NCBI RefSeq assembly: GCF_000148645.1
Contig: NC_014541.1
Span: 3,805,139-3,869,138, forward strand
Reading direction: 5' to 3'
Source: Ferrimonas balearica DSM 9799
Lineage (GTDB): Bacteria; Pseudomonadota; Gammaproteobacteria; Enterobacterales; Shewanellaceae
DNA: 64,000 bases
Below the pieces are notes generated by a model. It was not told where the DNA came from, searched no databases, and saw only the letters and a list, made by a program, of their open reading frames with translations. Made by a program: the position numbers and the translations under genes. Of this stretch, positions 49,722 to 60,000 are shown one piece after another (positions within the stretch are counted from its first letter, which is position 1; each line of letters opens with the position of its first letter).

Positions 49722-52700
49722 ATGCAACTGAAGAAAGCGACTCTGATGACGCTGGCGGCGATCTACGCCGGTGGCGTCGGCACCATTGCCGCCGCCCCTT
49801 CGGGCCATCAGAACCAGTACAACGGCAGCGACCTGCGCGCCGTCAATCTCGCCGAAGCGATGATTGAACAAACCGAACAGGTACGCCGCCATGACGGGAT
49901 GGAAGAAGCGATGCGCCCCGGCGCCATCGGTCTCAACGTCCACCGTGCCATCGCCCCGATTGGCGCCAAGGTTCCGTTCGAGTGGGAGCAGGACCTTGAT
50001 GCTGGCGATCACACCTACATCATTCAAATGACCGACGCCCCGGTGGCACTCTATCAGGGCGAGCGGGCCGGCTTTGAAGCCACCTCTCCCCGTGTCAATC
50101 AGCCGGCCATGCGCAGCAGCCAGCGTTACGGCGCATTGAACGTCAACACCACCGCCGTGAAGAGCTACCGCAGCTTCCTGACCGAGCAGCAGGATCTCAC
50201 CGCCAACCGCATCCAGTCTGTGGCCCCGGGCGCGCAGATTGAGCGACGCTTTAGCATCGCCCTGAACGGCATGACCATGCGCCTGAGCCAGGCCCAGGCC
50301 GCCGAAGTGGCGAAGATGCCCGGCGTAAAAGCCGTGACCCGCGCCAAGGAGTACCAGCTGTTCACCGATGTTGGCCCCGAGCACATCGGTGCCGACAAGC
50401 TGTGGCAGGGCCAGGGTGTGCCGAACAACCTGAACATCAAGGGTGAAGGCATCATCGCCGGTATCATCGACACCGGCATCAACAGCGACCACCCCTCTTT
50501 CGCCGACATCGCCGGTGACGGCTATGACCACACCAACCCGTTTGGTGAAGGCAACTACGTGGGTGATTGTGCCGAAGACGCTTACGCCCACATGTGTAAC
50601 GACAAGCTGATCGGTATCCGCTCCTACGACATCATCACCGACACCTTCAAAGACCCGATCTTCCAGCCGGAGCTGGGCCCCTGGGATTACGCCGACTACA
50701 AGCGTCCGCCCAACGGTGAAGACTACAACGGCCACGGTTCGCACACCGCCGGCACCGTTGCCGGTAACCTGCTGTATGACGTGCCCTTTAAGCTGGGTGG
50801 CACCGAAGAGGTCCACGATGGTTTCGATACCCCGCTGATCTTCCCCGAGGTCTCCGGTGTGGCCCCCCGTGCCAATATCATCGCCTACCAGGTGTGTTAC
50901 CCCGGTGGCGGTTCCTATGGTGAGTCCTACGGTGGTTGTCCCGGCGACGCCCTGGTGGCCGCCATTGAAGACGCCATCCTCGACGGCGTGGATGTCATCA
51001 ACTTCTCCATTGGTGGCCTGGAAAGCCTGCCTTGGTATGACGCCATCGAGATGGCCTTCCTGGCCGCCCGTGAAGCGGGCATCTCCGTGGCCGCGTCTGC
51101 CGGTAACTTCGGTTCCTACGGGCCGAGCCTGATCGACCACGTATCGCCCTGGCTGACCTCCGTGGCCGCCAGCACCCACGGCCGTGAGATCACCGCAGAA
51201 GCCGGTTCTCTGGGCAGCTTTGTCGGCGCGGATGCACCGGCTGAAATCGTGGGTCAGGGCATCACCGGTAACTTTACCGGCACTCTGGTGGACGCCGCTG
51301 ACTTTGGCGACGGACTCTGTCTGGAGCCCTTCCCGGCCGGCACCTTTGAAGCCGACCAGATCGTTCTGTGTAAGCGCGGCGACATCGCCCGTGTGGCCAA
51401 AGGCGTTAACGTTGCCGAGGGGGGCGCAGGCGGTGTGATCCTGTACAACGCCCTCTCCTGGGACGATGGCACCGGCAGCAACAGTCTGAACCTGAACCCC
51501 TTCCCGATCCCGGGCCTGCACGTGGATTACGCGGCCGGCCAGGCACTGGTGAACTGGGTTGCTGCCACGGATGCCCCGCAGGCCACCATCACCGAGTCGG
51601 TGCTGATCACCGCTGAGCGTGAAGCTGACGTACTGGCGGGCTTCTCCTCCCGTGGCCCGTCCATCTCCAACCCGAACGTGATGGTACCGAACGTCTCCGC
51701 CCCGGGTGTGGACGTCTTTGCCGCCTACGCGGACGAGATGCCCTTCAGCAAGTACCCGTCTCCGACCGACTACGCCGCCATCAGCGGTACCTCCATGTCC
51801 GGCCCCCACGTTGCCGGTGCCCTGGCTCTGCTGACCCAGGCTCACCCCAACTGGACCCCGGCCATGATTCAGTCCGCGCTGATGACCACCGCGCTGCCGG
51901 GTAAGTCATACGACTACAGCTACCCGCCGAAACTGGTGGATGCGAGCTTCTACGAGATGGGCAGCGGCGTGATCAACGTGGCCCGTGCCGTTAAGGCTGG
52001 CCTGGTGATGGACGAGAACGGTGACAACTACCGTGCCGCCAACCCGGAGCTGGGTGGCGACGTGACCGCGCTGAACGTGCCCTATCTGGTCAACAACGAC
52101 TGTCAGGGTACCTGCACCTGGATGCGGACCTTTACCGCCACCACCGATGGCACCTGGACCGTCACCGCCGAAGAGCTTGAGGCCGATGGCGCCCCCTTCC
52201 TGGAACTGTCCGCCACCCCGAGTGAGTTCACCCTGAAAGCGGGCGAAAGCCAGAGCATCATGGTGACCGCCAACATCCTTGATGTGGAAACCGTTAACGT
52301 CACCTCCGCCAGCAACGAGGTGTTCGGTAAAGTGCACCTGACCCCGGCCGACGACAGCCTGCCGGATCAGTACCTGCCGATGATGGCGCGCTTTGGTAAC
52401 GACAGCCTGCCGCAGATCGTACAGGGCAACATTCACCGTGATGCCGGCACCATGCTGACGCCGCCGCTGATGACCCGTGAAATCACCGAGCTGGGTGTGA
52501 GCGTCAGTGGCCTGGTGGCCGGTGAGATGATGTCGTTCCAGCTGCCCAAGGCGATGGACTACAACTTCCGCGACCCGGACTCCCTGGCTGCCGCCGATGG
52601 CATCGCCATCCACTTCTTCGATGTGCCGGAAGGCACCCGCCGCCTGGTGTGGGAAGTGGCCGAAGAAGACCGCCTGGTGAAGTCTCAGATCGACATCGGT

Positions 52701-55136
52701 ATGGATCTGAACGACAACGGCAAAGTGGAGTGGTACGACGAAGCGATCTGTTACTCCTTCACTGACCTGAACGACTACTGCACCATCAACGACCCGACTC
52801 CGGGCCGCTACTGGGTGATGGTAGGTAACTACAAGGACGCCTACGACGGCAGTGCAGAGGTTGCCGACAACATCACCATGAGCCTGGCCATGGTTGGCTC
52901 GGACGACGATCAGAACCTGATGGTGTCCGGCCCGTCCAGCACCGACGGTCTGAGCCCCTACCAGCTGCAGATGGACTGGAACCTCGACAGCGTTGAGGAA
53001 GGCCAGCGTTTCTATGGCCTGATTGAGGTGGGCAACACCCCCGAGAACATCGGCAACATCGGTAAGATGGGCATCAACCTGACCTACGCCGGCGATGATG
53101 TGATGGTTTCCTCCAACAAGCCGCAAGCCGGTGAAGGCGATATCGTGACCTTCGAGGTCGAGGTTCTGCCGAATCTGCTGGGCCTGGAGCGTGACGTCAC
53201 CCTTGATGTGGAACTGAGCAGTGGCCTGCAGCTGCTGGAAGGCTCCCTGAGCGCCATCAGCAGCAATCAGGATCTGGCCAGCCAGCTGGTGATTGAAGGC
53301 AACAAGATCGGCCTGAACACCACCCAGATGGCCAGCAACGCCGTTGACCGCCAGTACCTGTTCACCACCAGCGTGGACGACGCGACCTGTCGCATTCCGA
53401 TCGGCTCTGACCCGTACTACCTGGACCTGTATGACGAAGCCTACATTGAGCCGGATCCGGCCATCCAGGGTGCCGCCAACCAGACCGTGATGGCCTCTCT
53501 GTCCATGTTCGGCCTGAAGGAGATCCCGCTGTACGGTAACGCCGAGCACATGGAGCGCGACATCATCCAGTTCTCGCCGGGTGGCTTTATCCAGGTCGAC
53601 TCCCTGCCGCTGTTCTGGGGTGCGCACTATCCGATGGACGCGGACTTCTTCCCGGACACCGTGATTGGTCCGCTGTGGCGTGGTGACGGTAACACCCTGT
53701 ACGAGTTCAACATGGAGACTGAGTCCTACGATGGTGTGTCCATTGCGACCACCACCGACGGCCGCTACCTGGTTGTGGAGTGGGATAACATGCGTCAGGG
53801 CTTTGCCTGGGGCATCAACTTCGACCCGGATCCGGATGCGCGTTACAGCTTCGAGCTGATCGCCTCCACCGAGTTGGACTTCACCCCGGGTGAGCACGAG
53901 TTCATCTACGCCTACGACAAGATCACCGGCGCCAAGTCCAACCTGGGCTCCATCGGTCTGCACGGCTACTACGGCCCCCGTGGCACCTTTGGCCCGGCCT
54001 ACGGCTACCTGGGTGACAGCTACGCCTTTAACGACGTGGATGAGATGGTCGAAGAGGGCATGGTGCTGTGTGCCAACTACCAGGGCCCGGAGCAGTCCGC
54101 CATCACCCTGAGCTTCGCCGCTCGTGTCAGCGCCGCTGCCACCGGTCAGGCCCAGTCCGTGACCGTGACCAGCGCCTACACCGGCAGCGACGCTCTGGTG
54201 TCCACCACCGTAGTCGACGTACCGGGCAACCTGAGCATTGGCGCCCTGTCCGACATGACCGTTGAAGAGAATGGCAGCATCAGCTTCGACGTCATGGTTC
54301 AGGACCGCGAAAACACCGCCAACGGCATCAGCATCAGTGCTGACCACGTTGACGCCACTGTAGAAGGCCATCGGGTTACCCTGACGCCGGAAGCGATGTG
54401 GCACGGTGACACCATGGTGACCGTGACCGCCTACGACCTGGCTCACCCCAACGATGCCGCCAGCACCGAGTTTATGCTGACGGTGCTGTCCGATGGCGAA
54501 GCTGAGGCTGTGCTGAAGAGCGTTAACGCCTCCGCGACCGTAAGCGGTAACACCATCATGCTGAGCGCAGACCCGGTAATCGAAGGCACTCAGGGGATGG
54601 ACAGCCTGACCGAAGCCTGGACCCAGCTGTCCGGTCCGGAAGTCACTCCCGCAGCTTCCATCATGGACGCCGAGGTGGGTGAGTACCGCTTCGAAGTGAC
54701 TTACAACCTGAACGGCAAGTCCATCAGTGCCGAAGTCACCGCCACCGTCAGCGATGCCGTAGCAACTCTGGTAAGCATCAACGCCTCAGCCAGTGTCGAT
54801 GGCGATACCATCACTCTGTCTGCAGAGCCGATGATTGATGGCACCCTTGGCCTGGATACCCTGGCTGAAAGCTGGACTCAGGTGTCCGGTCCGGAAGTCA
54901 CTCCGGCCGCCACCATCAGCGGAGCCCCGGTTGGTGACTACGTATTCGCGGTGACCTACACCCTCAACGAGGAGAGCATGAGTGCTGAAGTATCGGTCTC
55001 CGTAGATCCTGCGCCGGCACCGGTTCCGCTTCCGACTCCTGAGCCGGAAGAGGAAGAGAGCTCCAGCAGCGGCTCACTGGGCACCCTGGCCCTGATGATG
55101 CTGGCTCTGCTGGGCTGGCGCCGCCGCACCGCCTAA
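49722..55136 (+). CDS. Giant secreted subtilase 1 with GlyGly-CTERM
   Basis: An 1804-residue S8 serine protease. It has a signal peptide (residues 1-25), an I9-like propeptide (about 90-220) and a subtilase domain with Asp250 in GIIDTGINSDHPSF, His338 in NGHGSHTAG and Ser691 in SGTSMSGPHVAG; a PA domain of about 150 residues is inserted between His and Ser. A large beta region follows, then two tandem 85-residue Ig-like repeats, a PEP/E-rich linker and a C-terminal SSSGSLG, hydrophobic helix and RRR, the GlyGly-CTERM sorting tail cut by rhombosortase and linked to type II secretion. It is probably an exported or surface protease for protein breakdown. Terminator at 55154-55179. Confidence 0.93.
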   Translation: MQLKKATLMTLAAIYAGGVGTIAAAPSGHQNQYNGSDLRAVNLAEAMIEQTEQVRRHDGMEEAMRPGAIGLNVHRAIAPIGAKVPFEWEQDLDAGDHTYIIQMTDAPVALYQGERAGFEATSPRVNQPAMRSSQRYGALNVNTTAVKSYRSFLTEQQDLTANRIQSVAPGAQIERRFSIALNGMTMRLSQAQAAEVAKMPGVKAVTRAKEYQLFTDVGPEHIGADKLWQGQGVPNNLNIKGEGIIAGIIDTGINSDHPSFADIAGDGYDHTNPFGEGNYVGDCAEDAYAHMCNDKLIGIRSYDIITDTFKDPIFQPELGPWDYADYKRPPNGEDYNGHGSHTAGTVAGNLLYDVPFKLGGTEEVHDGFDTPLIFPEVSGVAPRANIIAYQVCYPGGGSYGESYGGCPGDALVAAIEDAILDGVDVINFSIGGLESLPWYDAIEMAFLAAREAGISVAASAGNFGSYGPSLIDHVSPWLTSVAASTHGREITAEAGSLGSFVGADAPAEIVGQGITGNFTGTLVDAADFGDGLCLEPFPAGTFEADQIVLCKRGDIARVAKGVNVAEGGAGGVILYNALSWDDGTGSNSLNLNPFPIPGLHVDYAAGQALVNWVAATDAPQATITESVLITAEREADVLAGFSSRGPSISNPNVMVPNVSAPGVDVFAAYADEMPFSKYPSPTDYAAISGTSMSGPHVAGALALLTQAHPNWTPAMIQSALMTTALPGKSYDYSYPPKLVDASFYEMGSGVINVARAVKAGLVMDENGDNYRAANPELGGDVTALNVPYLVNNDCQGTCTWMRTFTATTDGTWTVTAEELEADGAPFLELSATPSEFTLKAGESQSIMVTANILDVETVNVTSASNEVFGKVHLTPADDSLPDQYLPMMARFGNDSLPQIVQGNIHRDAGTMLTPPLMTREITELGVSVSGLVAGEMMSFQLPKAMDYNFRDPDSLAAADGIAIHFFDVPEGTRRLVWEVAEEDRLVKSQIDIGMDLNDNGKVEWYDEAICYSFTDLNDYCTINDPTPGRYWVMVGNYKDAYDGSAEVADNITMSLAMVGSDDDQNLMVSGPSSTDGLSPYQLQMDWNLDSVEEGQRFYGLIEVGNTPENIGNIGKMGINLTYAGDDVMVSSNKPQAGEGDIVTFEVEVLPNLLGLERDVTLDVELSSGLQLLEGSLSAISSNQDLASQLVIEGNKIGLNTTQMASNAVDRQYLFTTSVDDATCRIPIGSDPYYLDLYDEAYIEPDPAIQGAANQTVMASLSMFGLKEIPLYGNAEHMERDIIQFSPGGFIQVDSLPLFWGAHYPMDADFFPDTVIGPLWRGDGNTLYEFNMETESYDGVSIATTTDGRYLVVEWDNMRQGFAWGINFDPDPDARYSFELIASTELDFTPGEHEFIYAYDKITGAKSNLGSIGLHGYYGPRGTFGPAYGYLGDSYAFNDVDEMVEEGMVLCANYQGPEQSAITLSFAARVSAAATGQAQSVTVTSAYTGSDALVSTTVVDVPGNLSIGALSDMTVEENGSISFDVMVQDRENTANGISISADHVDATVEGHRVTLTPEAMWHGDTMVTVTAYDLAHPNDAASTEFMLTVLSDGEAEAVLKSVNASATVSGNTIMLSADPVIEGTQGMDSLTEAWTQLSGPEVTPAASIMDAEVGEYRFEVTYNLNGKSISAEVTATVSDAVATLVSINASASVDGDTITLSAEPMIDGTLGLDTLAESWTQVSGPEVTPAATISGAPVGDYVFAVTYTLNEESMSAEVSVSVDPAPAPVPLPTPEPEEEESSSSGSLGTLALMMLALLGWRRRTA
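54510..55019 (+). repeat. Two tandem 255-bp (85-residue) repeats in subtilase 1
   Basis: Units start at 54510 (aa 1597) and 54765 (aa 1682), exactly 255 bp apart. Both contain SINAS/SVNAS, then a W-x-Q-(L/V)SGPEVTPAA block, then V.Y.LN...SAEV. The block GTCCGGTCCGGAAGTCACTC is identical at the DNA level, which points to a fairly recent duplication. Confidence 0.85.
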
Positions 55137-55153
55137 CGACTCTCAGCCAGTCC

Positions 55154-55179
55154 AAGCCGCCCTTCGGGGCGGCTTTTTT
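55154..55179. terminator. Bidirectional terminator after subtilase 1
   Basis: AAGCCGCC, a CTTCG-type loop, GGCGGCTT and T6; it lies between convergent genes. Confidence 0.85.
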
Positions 55180-55186
55180 GTGCCGG

Positions 55187-55864
55187 TCAGAAGCGGCCGA
55201 TGCTCATCTCGATGACGTAGCAACTGGACTTGGCCGACAGGGCGTCAACGATGTATGCCGCCGCCTCTTCCGGGGCCATAAAACCGCTGCTGTCCACGTG
55301 GTCAGAGCCGGCCCAGAAAGCGCTGCGGATGCCACTGGGATAGAGGTTGACCAGGCGAAGGGGCTGCCCTTTCAGCTCCGCCCTCATCGACTCCAGAAAC
55401 CCGCGCATCCCCCACTTCGTGGCGCAATACACCGCTTCATGAGCCTTGCCCGTCTGGGCTGCCGACGACAACACATTGGCCAGCACCGCTTCCCGATCCC
55501 CCCAGCGACGCACCACTTCCTGCGCCACCCAAATGGTGCTGTACAGATTGCTGTTCAGCATCGCTTCTACCGCTTCGCGACTGAGGCCGGACAGGGCACC
55601 AAACTGCCCCACCCCGGCACAATGCACCACCCACTGTGGCGCCCCGCCCCACGCTTCGGCGTAATCAAACGCCTGATGCACGGCCTGAGGGTCCGACAGC
55701 TCAACGCTGATCGGCAACACCCGATCCCCCAGGGACTCCGCCAGCGCAGCCAACTTTTCGGGGGTGCGTCCCATCATGGCGACCCGGTGGCCGTCCGCCA
55801 CCAGTTTCAGGGTTAAGGCGCGCCCCAGCCCTGAGCCCGCACCGGTTACGATCTGCATGGACAT
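55187..55864 (-). CDS. Short-chain dehydrogenase/reductase
   Basis: A 225-residue classical SDR. NADP(H)-binding TGAGSGLGRAL lies near residues 6-16, VVHCAGVG at about 83-90 replaces NNAG, and the catalytic Tyr and Lys are in YCATKWG (about 152-156), with a Ser before them in VLSSAAQ. The substrate is unknown. The ATG at 55864 is chosen because AGGAG is 6 bp away; a second ATG two codons in is weaker. It follows LysR 2 by 24 bp and may share a transcript with it. Confidence 0.88.
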   Translation of the reverse strand: MSMQIVTGAGSGLGRALTLKLVADGHRVAMMGRTPEKLAALAESLGDRVLPISVELSDPQAVHQAFDYAEAWGGAPQWVVHCAGVGQFGALSGLSREAVEAMLNSNLYSTIWVAQEVVRRWGDREAVLANVLSSAAQTGKAHEAVYCATKWGMRGFLESMRAELKGQPLRLVNLYPSGIRSAFWAGSDHVDSSGFMAPEEAAAYIVDALSAKSSCYVIEMSIGRF

Positions 55865-55888
55865 CCTGCTCTCCTCTCTCCTGCTCTG

Positions 55889-56845
55889 TTAACAAGGATA
55901 GAGTTCCGGCTCCTCCCGCACGACCACTTTTGCCTGCTGCTCAATCGCGGCCAGCAGTTGTTGTGCGGCTGGCGGCGCGGTGCGGCCTTTCAGCGAGAGG
56001 ATGCCGTAGTGGGCCTGGATCGGCTCCATATCCACCACCCGCAACAGCGCAAGCTGCCCCGCCACCAACTCGCGGTGAACACTCAGCTGCGGGGTTAGCG
56101 CCAGCACCTGTCCGCCCTGGATCGCCGGTTTCACCGCCAGGAAGTGATCAAACCGGATAAACCGCCGACCCGCCACCATCGGGCCCTCCGTCAACATCGG
56201 GAAGTGTCGTTGCCAGAAGGGACGAGGCAGATTGCGAGGCAGGGCCAGGGGATACTGCAACAGGTCCGCCAGGGTGACCTCCTGCCGGGCCATCAACGGG
56301 TGCTTCGGGCTGCAGCAGAACACCACAGGCTGAGGCGGTAAGGGTTGCACGGCCAGTCCTTCCCGGTGAGCCAACCCCGTCGCCTCAATCTCCTCCACCA
56401 GGTAGTGCAGTTCGCCGGACTCGAGCAGCCGAAGCAAACGCTCCCACCCCTCCACTCTCAACTCCAGATTCAGAGTGGGGAAGCGCTCTGTCATCGAACC
56501 CAACACCGGGCCGATCAAGGTCTCTGCCGGTATCGGGCCCGCTCCGATGGTGAGCTCAACCCAATCCTTTTGGTGAATAAACTCCAGCTCCTGACTCATT
56601 TGCCGCACGTCGCGAACAATGCGCTCGCCGTGGCGCAGTACGGCTTCGCCATAGGGCGTCAGCACCACTCCGCTGCGACGACGGTCCAGCAGCTTGACCT
56701 CCAGCAACTCTTCCATGCGCTGAATGCTGCGGGTGAGTGTGGGCTGGCTGATTCTGAGCAGCTCCGCCGCGGCTCTGAAACTGCCCTTGCGACAAAGCAT
56801 CTGAAAATGACGCAGATGACGGATCTCAATCATGTTGGTGCGCAT
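55889..56845 (-). CDS. LysR-type regulator 2
   Basis: A 318-residue LysR paralogue of the 48378-49328 protein. The N-termini ([23 protein letters not shown] versus [23 protein letters not shown]) and effector domains (SLKGRTAPPAAQQL versus [14 protein letters not shown]) match throughout, so the two arose by duplication. It lies 222 bp downstream of subtilase 2 on the same strand rather than divergent from it. Confidence 0.9.
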   Translation of the reverse strand: MRTNMIEIRHLRHFQMLCRKGSFRAAAELLRISQPTLTRSIQRMEELLEVKLLDRRRSGVVLTPYGEAVLRHGERIVRDVRQMSQELEFIHQKDWVELTIGAGPIPAETLIGPVLGSMTERFPTLNLELRVEGWERLLRLLESGELHYLVEEIEATGLAHREGLAVQPLPPQPVVFCCSPKHPLMARQEVTLADLLQYPLALPRNLPRPFWQRHFPMLTEGPMVAGRRFIRFDHFLAVKPAIQGGQVLALTPQLSVHRELVAGQLALLRVVDMEPIQAHYGILSLKGRTAPPAAQQLLAAIEQQAKVVVREEPELYPC

Positions 56846-57020
56846 CGTTACCCCTCTGTTCCGTTCACCTGAAGTCGGGCCCCCTTCCGCTGGTCACCAC
56901 AAAATGAGGCATCGGGCCTTCTGAACGCTCGATGCACTTCCGATTGATGCGCCAAAAAGGAGAGTAAGAACAGTTAATTGATTCTTAAGTTGACAGCTTT
57001 CACTGGGTGGGGCGAAGCAT

Positions 57021-57048
57021 CAGGGCCCTGAAACCAGGGCCCTGTTTT
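57021..57048 (+). terminator. CAGGGCCCTG palindrome pair with a T run on the plus strand
   Basis: CAGGGCCCTG, itself a palindrome, occurs at 57021-57030 and 57035-57044, and TTTT follows on the plus strand. It lies 20 bp past the end of subtilase 2, which is on the minus strand, where no T run follows. It may stop antisense transcription or simply form a stem for the minus-strand message. Confidence 0.4.
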
Positions 57049-57067
57049 CTCGCAGACTGGCGATGGC

Positions 57068-60000
57068 TCAGTGACGTCGGCGTCCGGCCAGAAGACCAAG
57101 CAACAGCAGACTAAACCAGCCGAAGCTGCCGCTGTCCGACTTGGGTGCTTCGGGCTCCGGTTCCGGTGCCGGATCCACGCCATCAGACAGCACCGTCAGG
57201 GTGAAGCTGACGCTGTGCTGGTCATTGGGGTTAACCTGGTCACTGACGGTGACGGTGACTTCGGTTTCGCCATACCAATCCGGCGCCGGGACCAGGTCGA
57301 AGGTGTCGCCGGAGCGATGCCCATGCACCACGGCAGTGATGTGCTCCCCGGTGACGCTGATGGTGTTCGGAGACACACCGCCGTCGCTGTCGCTGTAGTG
57401 CACCGGGATCCCTTCTACCACGCCATTTTCTTCAACCTCCTGGTCGGAGATCGCCTTAACCAGAATGTTGGCGGCCACCGCGATGGTCGTCGACTCGGTC
57501 AGCAGGCCGACGCCCCCCACCTCGGCCTCAACATCAACGCGCTGCTCACTGCCGTAGGCCGCGTCGGTCACCTCAACCTGGAACGCCAACTGCACCTGAC
57601 TGGTGGCGTCATTGACGATGTCATAGCAGACCACCAGACCGTCACTCAGAGCGGCTTTCAGATTGTCCTCCGCGAACGCCACGCCACTGTGGCCATAGAG
57701 AGGGTTGTAGCCAGCTCTCGGGCCCCAGTAACCGCGCAGACCAATCACGCCGTTGCCATCCTGACTGCCGAAGTCGAGGTTGTCGTAGGCCATGATCACC
57801 TCGAACTGACCCTCGTCGTGGCTGCTGTGTTCACGCATAAACATCTGGAAGTCGTAGCGGTCATCGCGGGGCGTCACCACCTCATTCCAGTCCATGTCCC
57901 AGGACTTGTCGTGGGTCTGTGCGCCCTTCCAGCTCAGCAGGGTGTAGTGGTCGTAGTAGGCGATGTAAACGCCGCTGGAGAGCGCGGGATCCCAGTGCGG
58001 GGCATACATCGACAGCGTCCACTCCTGCTCCCAGGTGAGGGGATCCAGCCGGGCGTTATGCCAGGGGGCCAGAACGAAATCGGGCGGAGTGCCGTAATCC
58101 TCCCCGGGCATCGGCATCTGCACCTGGTGCAGCCCGATGTCCCAGGGGTTGTACTGCAGGTAGTCCGCCTGAACCCAGCCGCGCGAACTCAACACCACCT
58201 TGTCGGTTCGGAAGTAGTCGCCGTTATCGAAAGGCTGGAAGTCATTGGCAAAGGTCGGGATCTCCACATCATGAACCCAACTGCCCCAGCCCCACTCATT
58301 CTCCTCGTAGAAAGTGCCCCAGCTTGGCGCAAAGCCAAATCGGGTCAGGTCCACGAACTTGCCATCCAGCGGCTCACCATCGGGATAGTCGATGGCCCAC
58401 GGCGTCCGGCACTGCGGATTATCCAGGTTGGTGCTGACCTGGTAGTGCGCCTGCGTTGCGGAAGTGTCCGCCTGAACGTCCTGCCACTGGAGGCCGGTCT
58501 CGGTGGTGACCAAACCTTCGAGGTCCGGCAGGGAGCCGGGAATCAGCGCCAGCCCATCCGGCAGGGTGACCGCCAGATCCACCATCCGATCCTGGCCGGT
58601 CCGGTTGGCCTGAGTGAGCACCGACAGCTCAACGATCTCTCCGACCCGAGCCGCGCTCTGGGACGCGTCGGCGGTCAGCAGCGGCTCTCCTCCGTGCAGG
58701 TTCACCGGCATCATGATGACCGACCCCGGCTCAGCCCCCTCAACCTGCACCGCGACGGCGCTGTAGAGGGTCTGGCCCGGCTCCGGTGCCTGGTGCCACT
58801 CAATGGTGATGTCGGAGTGTTTGGGGTTGGCGGCGTTGCTGTCAAAGCGGGTGGTCAGTGTCTGGCCCGGCGTTTTGCCCAGCGTCACAATGCCAAACTC
58901 GTAAGTATCCACGTTCTCCCATGGGTACAGTATGTAGTTCGCCAGCAGCACCTTGTAGGTACCGGGTTCGGGGTGCTCAATGCTGCAGTACTCCCCCTTG
59001 GAGGTTTGCGGCAGCTGAGAAGCGCAGATGGCTTCGGACAGGTGCAGGCGACCATCGCCGTCGTAATCGCGCAGTACCCAGAGGTCGACATCGGCGTAAT
59101 GGTTGAGCGGGTCATCGATACTGGAACTCAGGCGGCCGAACACCTCTGCCCGCAGCAGCGCCGTATCCTCGGCAACGGTGACATCAAACACCCGAACGTT
59201 ATCCAGTTCGGTGTTCCAGAACCCCTCGCTGTCCACCATGGCAACGCCGGACTGCAAGCGCGGCAGCGCCACCTGATGCACCTCGGCGGGTACCGGCTCA
59301 TACGCCTCAGCGGTCAGTGCACCGGCTGGCACGCCAAGGGACACATCCGGCACCACCTGCTGCCCCTGATCGGAGTGCGTCAGCACCTCAATGCTGTTTG
59401 GCAGCGCTTTGCCCGCATAACTGGCCAGATAGGGCCAATAAGCACCGGGGCTACGGCCATCAGTGCTGTTGAACTGAATCTCCCCGAAGGCGTGGTGATA
59501 GGCCCCGTCATACCAGGCCAGATCGATGTCGGAAAAGGCGACGGAGACCGTCAGGTCGACCGACTCTCCCGCTTTCAGGGTGAACTGGTTTGGCGTGATG
59601 GTGACCTTGGCGGTGGGGTCCAGCGCGTAATCCCAGAACAGCGGGTGCTCTTCCCCTGCCACCGACTCCACGGCCCAACTGCCATCCCGGGTCGCCCGAA
59701 CGGTTCGGGTCCAGGAGCACACCCGGCCACAGTCGTTGTTGATCATCTGCGGCAGGTTCAGGTCACGAACACGGCCGCCGTTGTGGGGGTTGGCCCGGCG
59801 GAAGTTGTCCGCTGATTCATCCATCACCAGCCCGGCGTTAACCGCCCGCTCCACGTTTGCCAAACCATGGCCAGCGCGGAATATGCCCGCCACCTTGATG
59901 GGGTAGGGATAGATCGGATAGGGCGTCTTGATCGCCTGGCTGTCCGCCGTCATCTGCAGTGCCGATTGAACCTCAGCAGCAGTCCACTGCGGATTGGCCT

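Noticed and set aside
49716-54446. Long minus-strand open frames (over 700 codons each) under subtilase 1
   Set aside because: They mirror the third-position GC bias of the protease and show H/G/V-rich low-complexity translation without domains or RBS.
57071-59815. 914-codon plus-strand open frame under subtilase 2
   Set aside because: It is antisense to a gene with intact catalytic motifs, and its composition is that of a GC-driven shadow frame.
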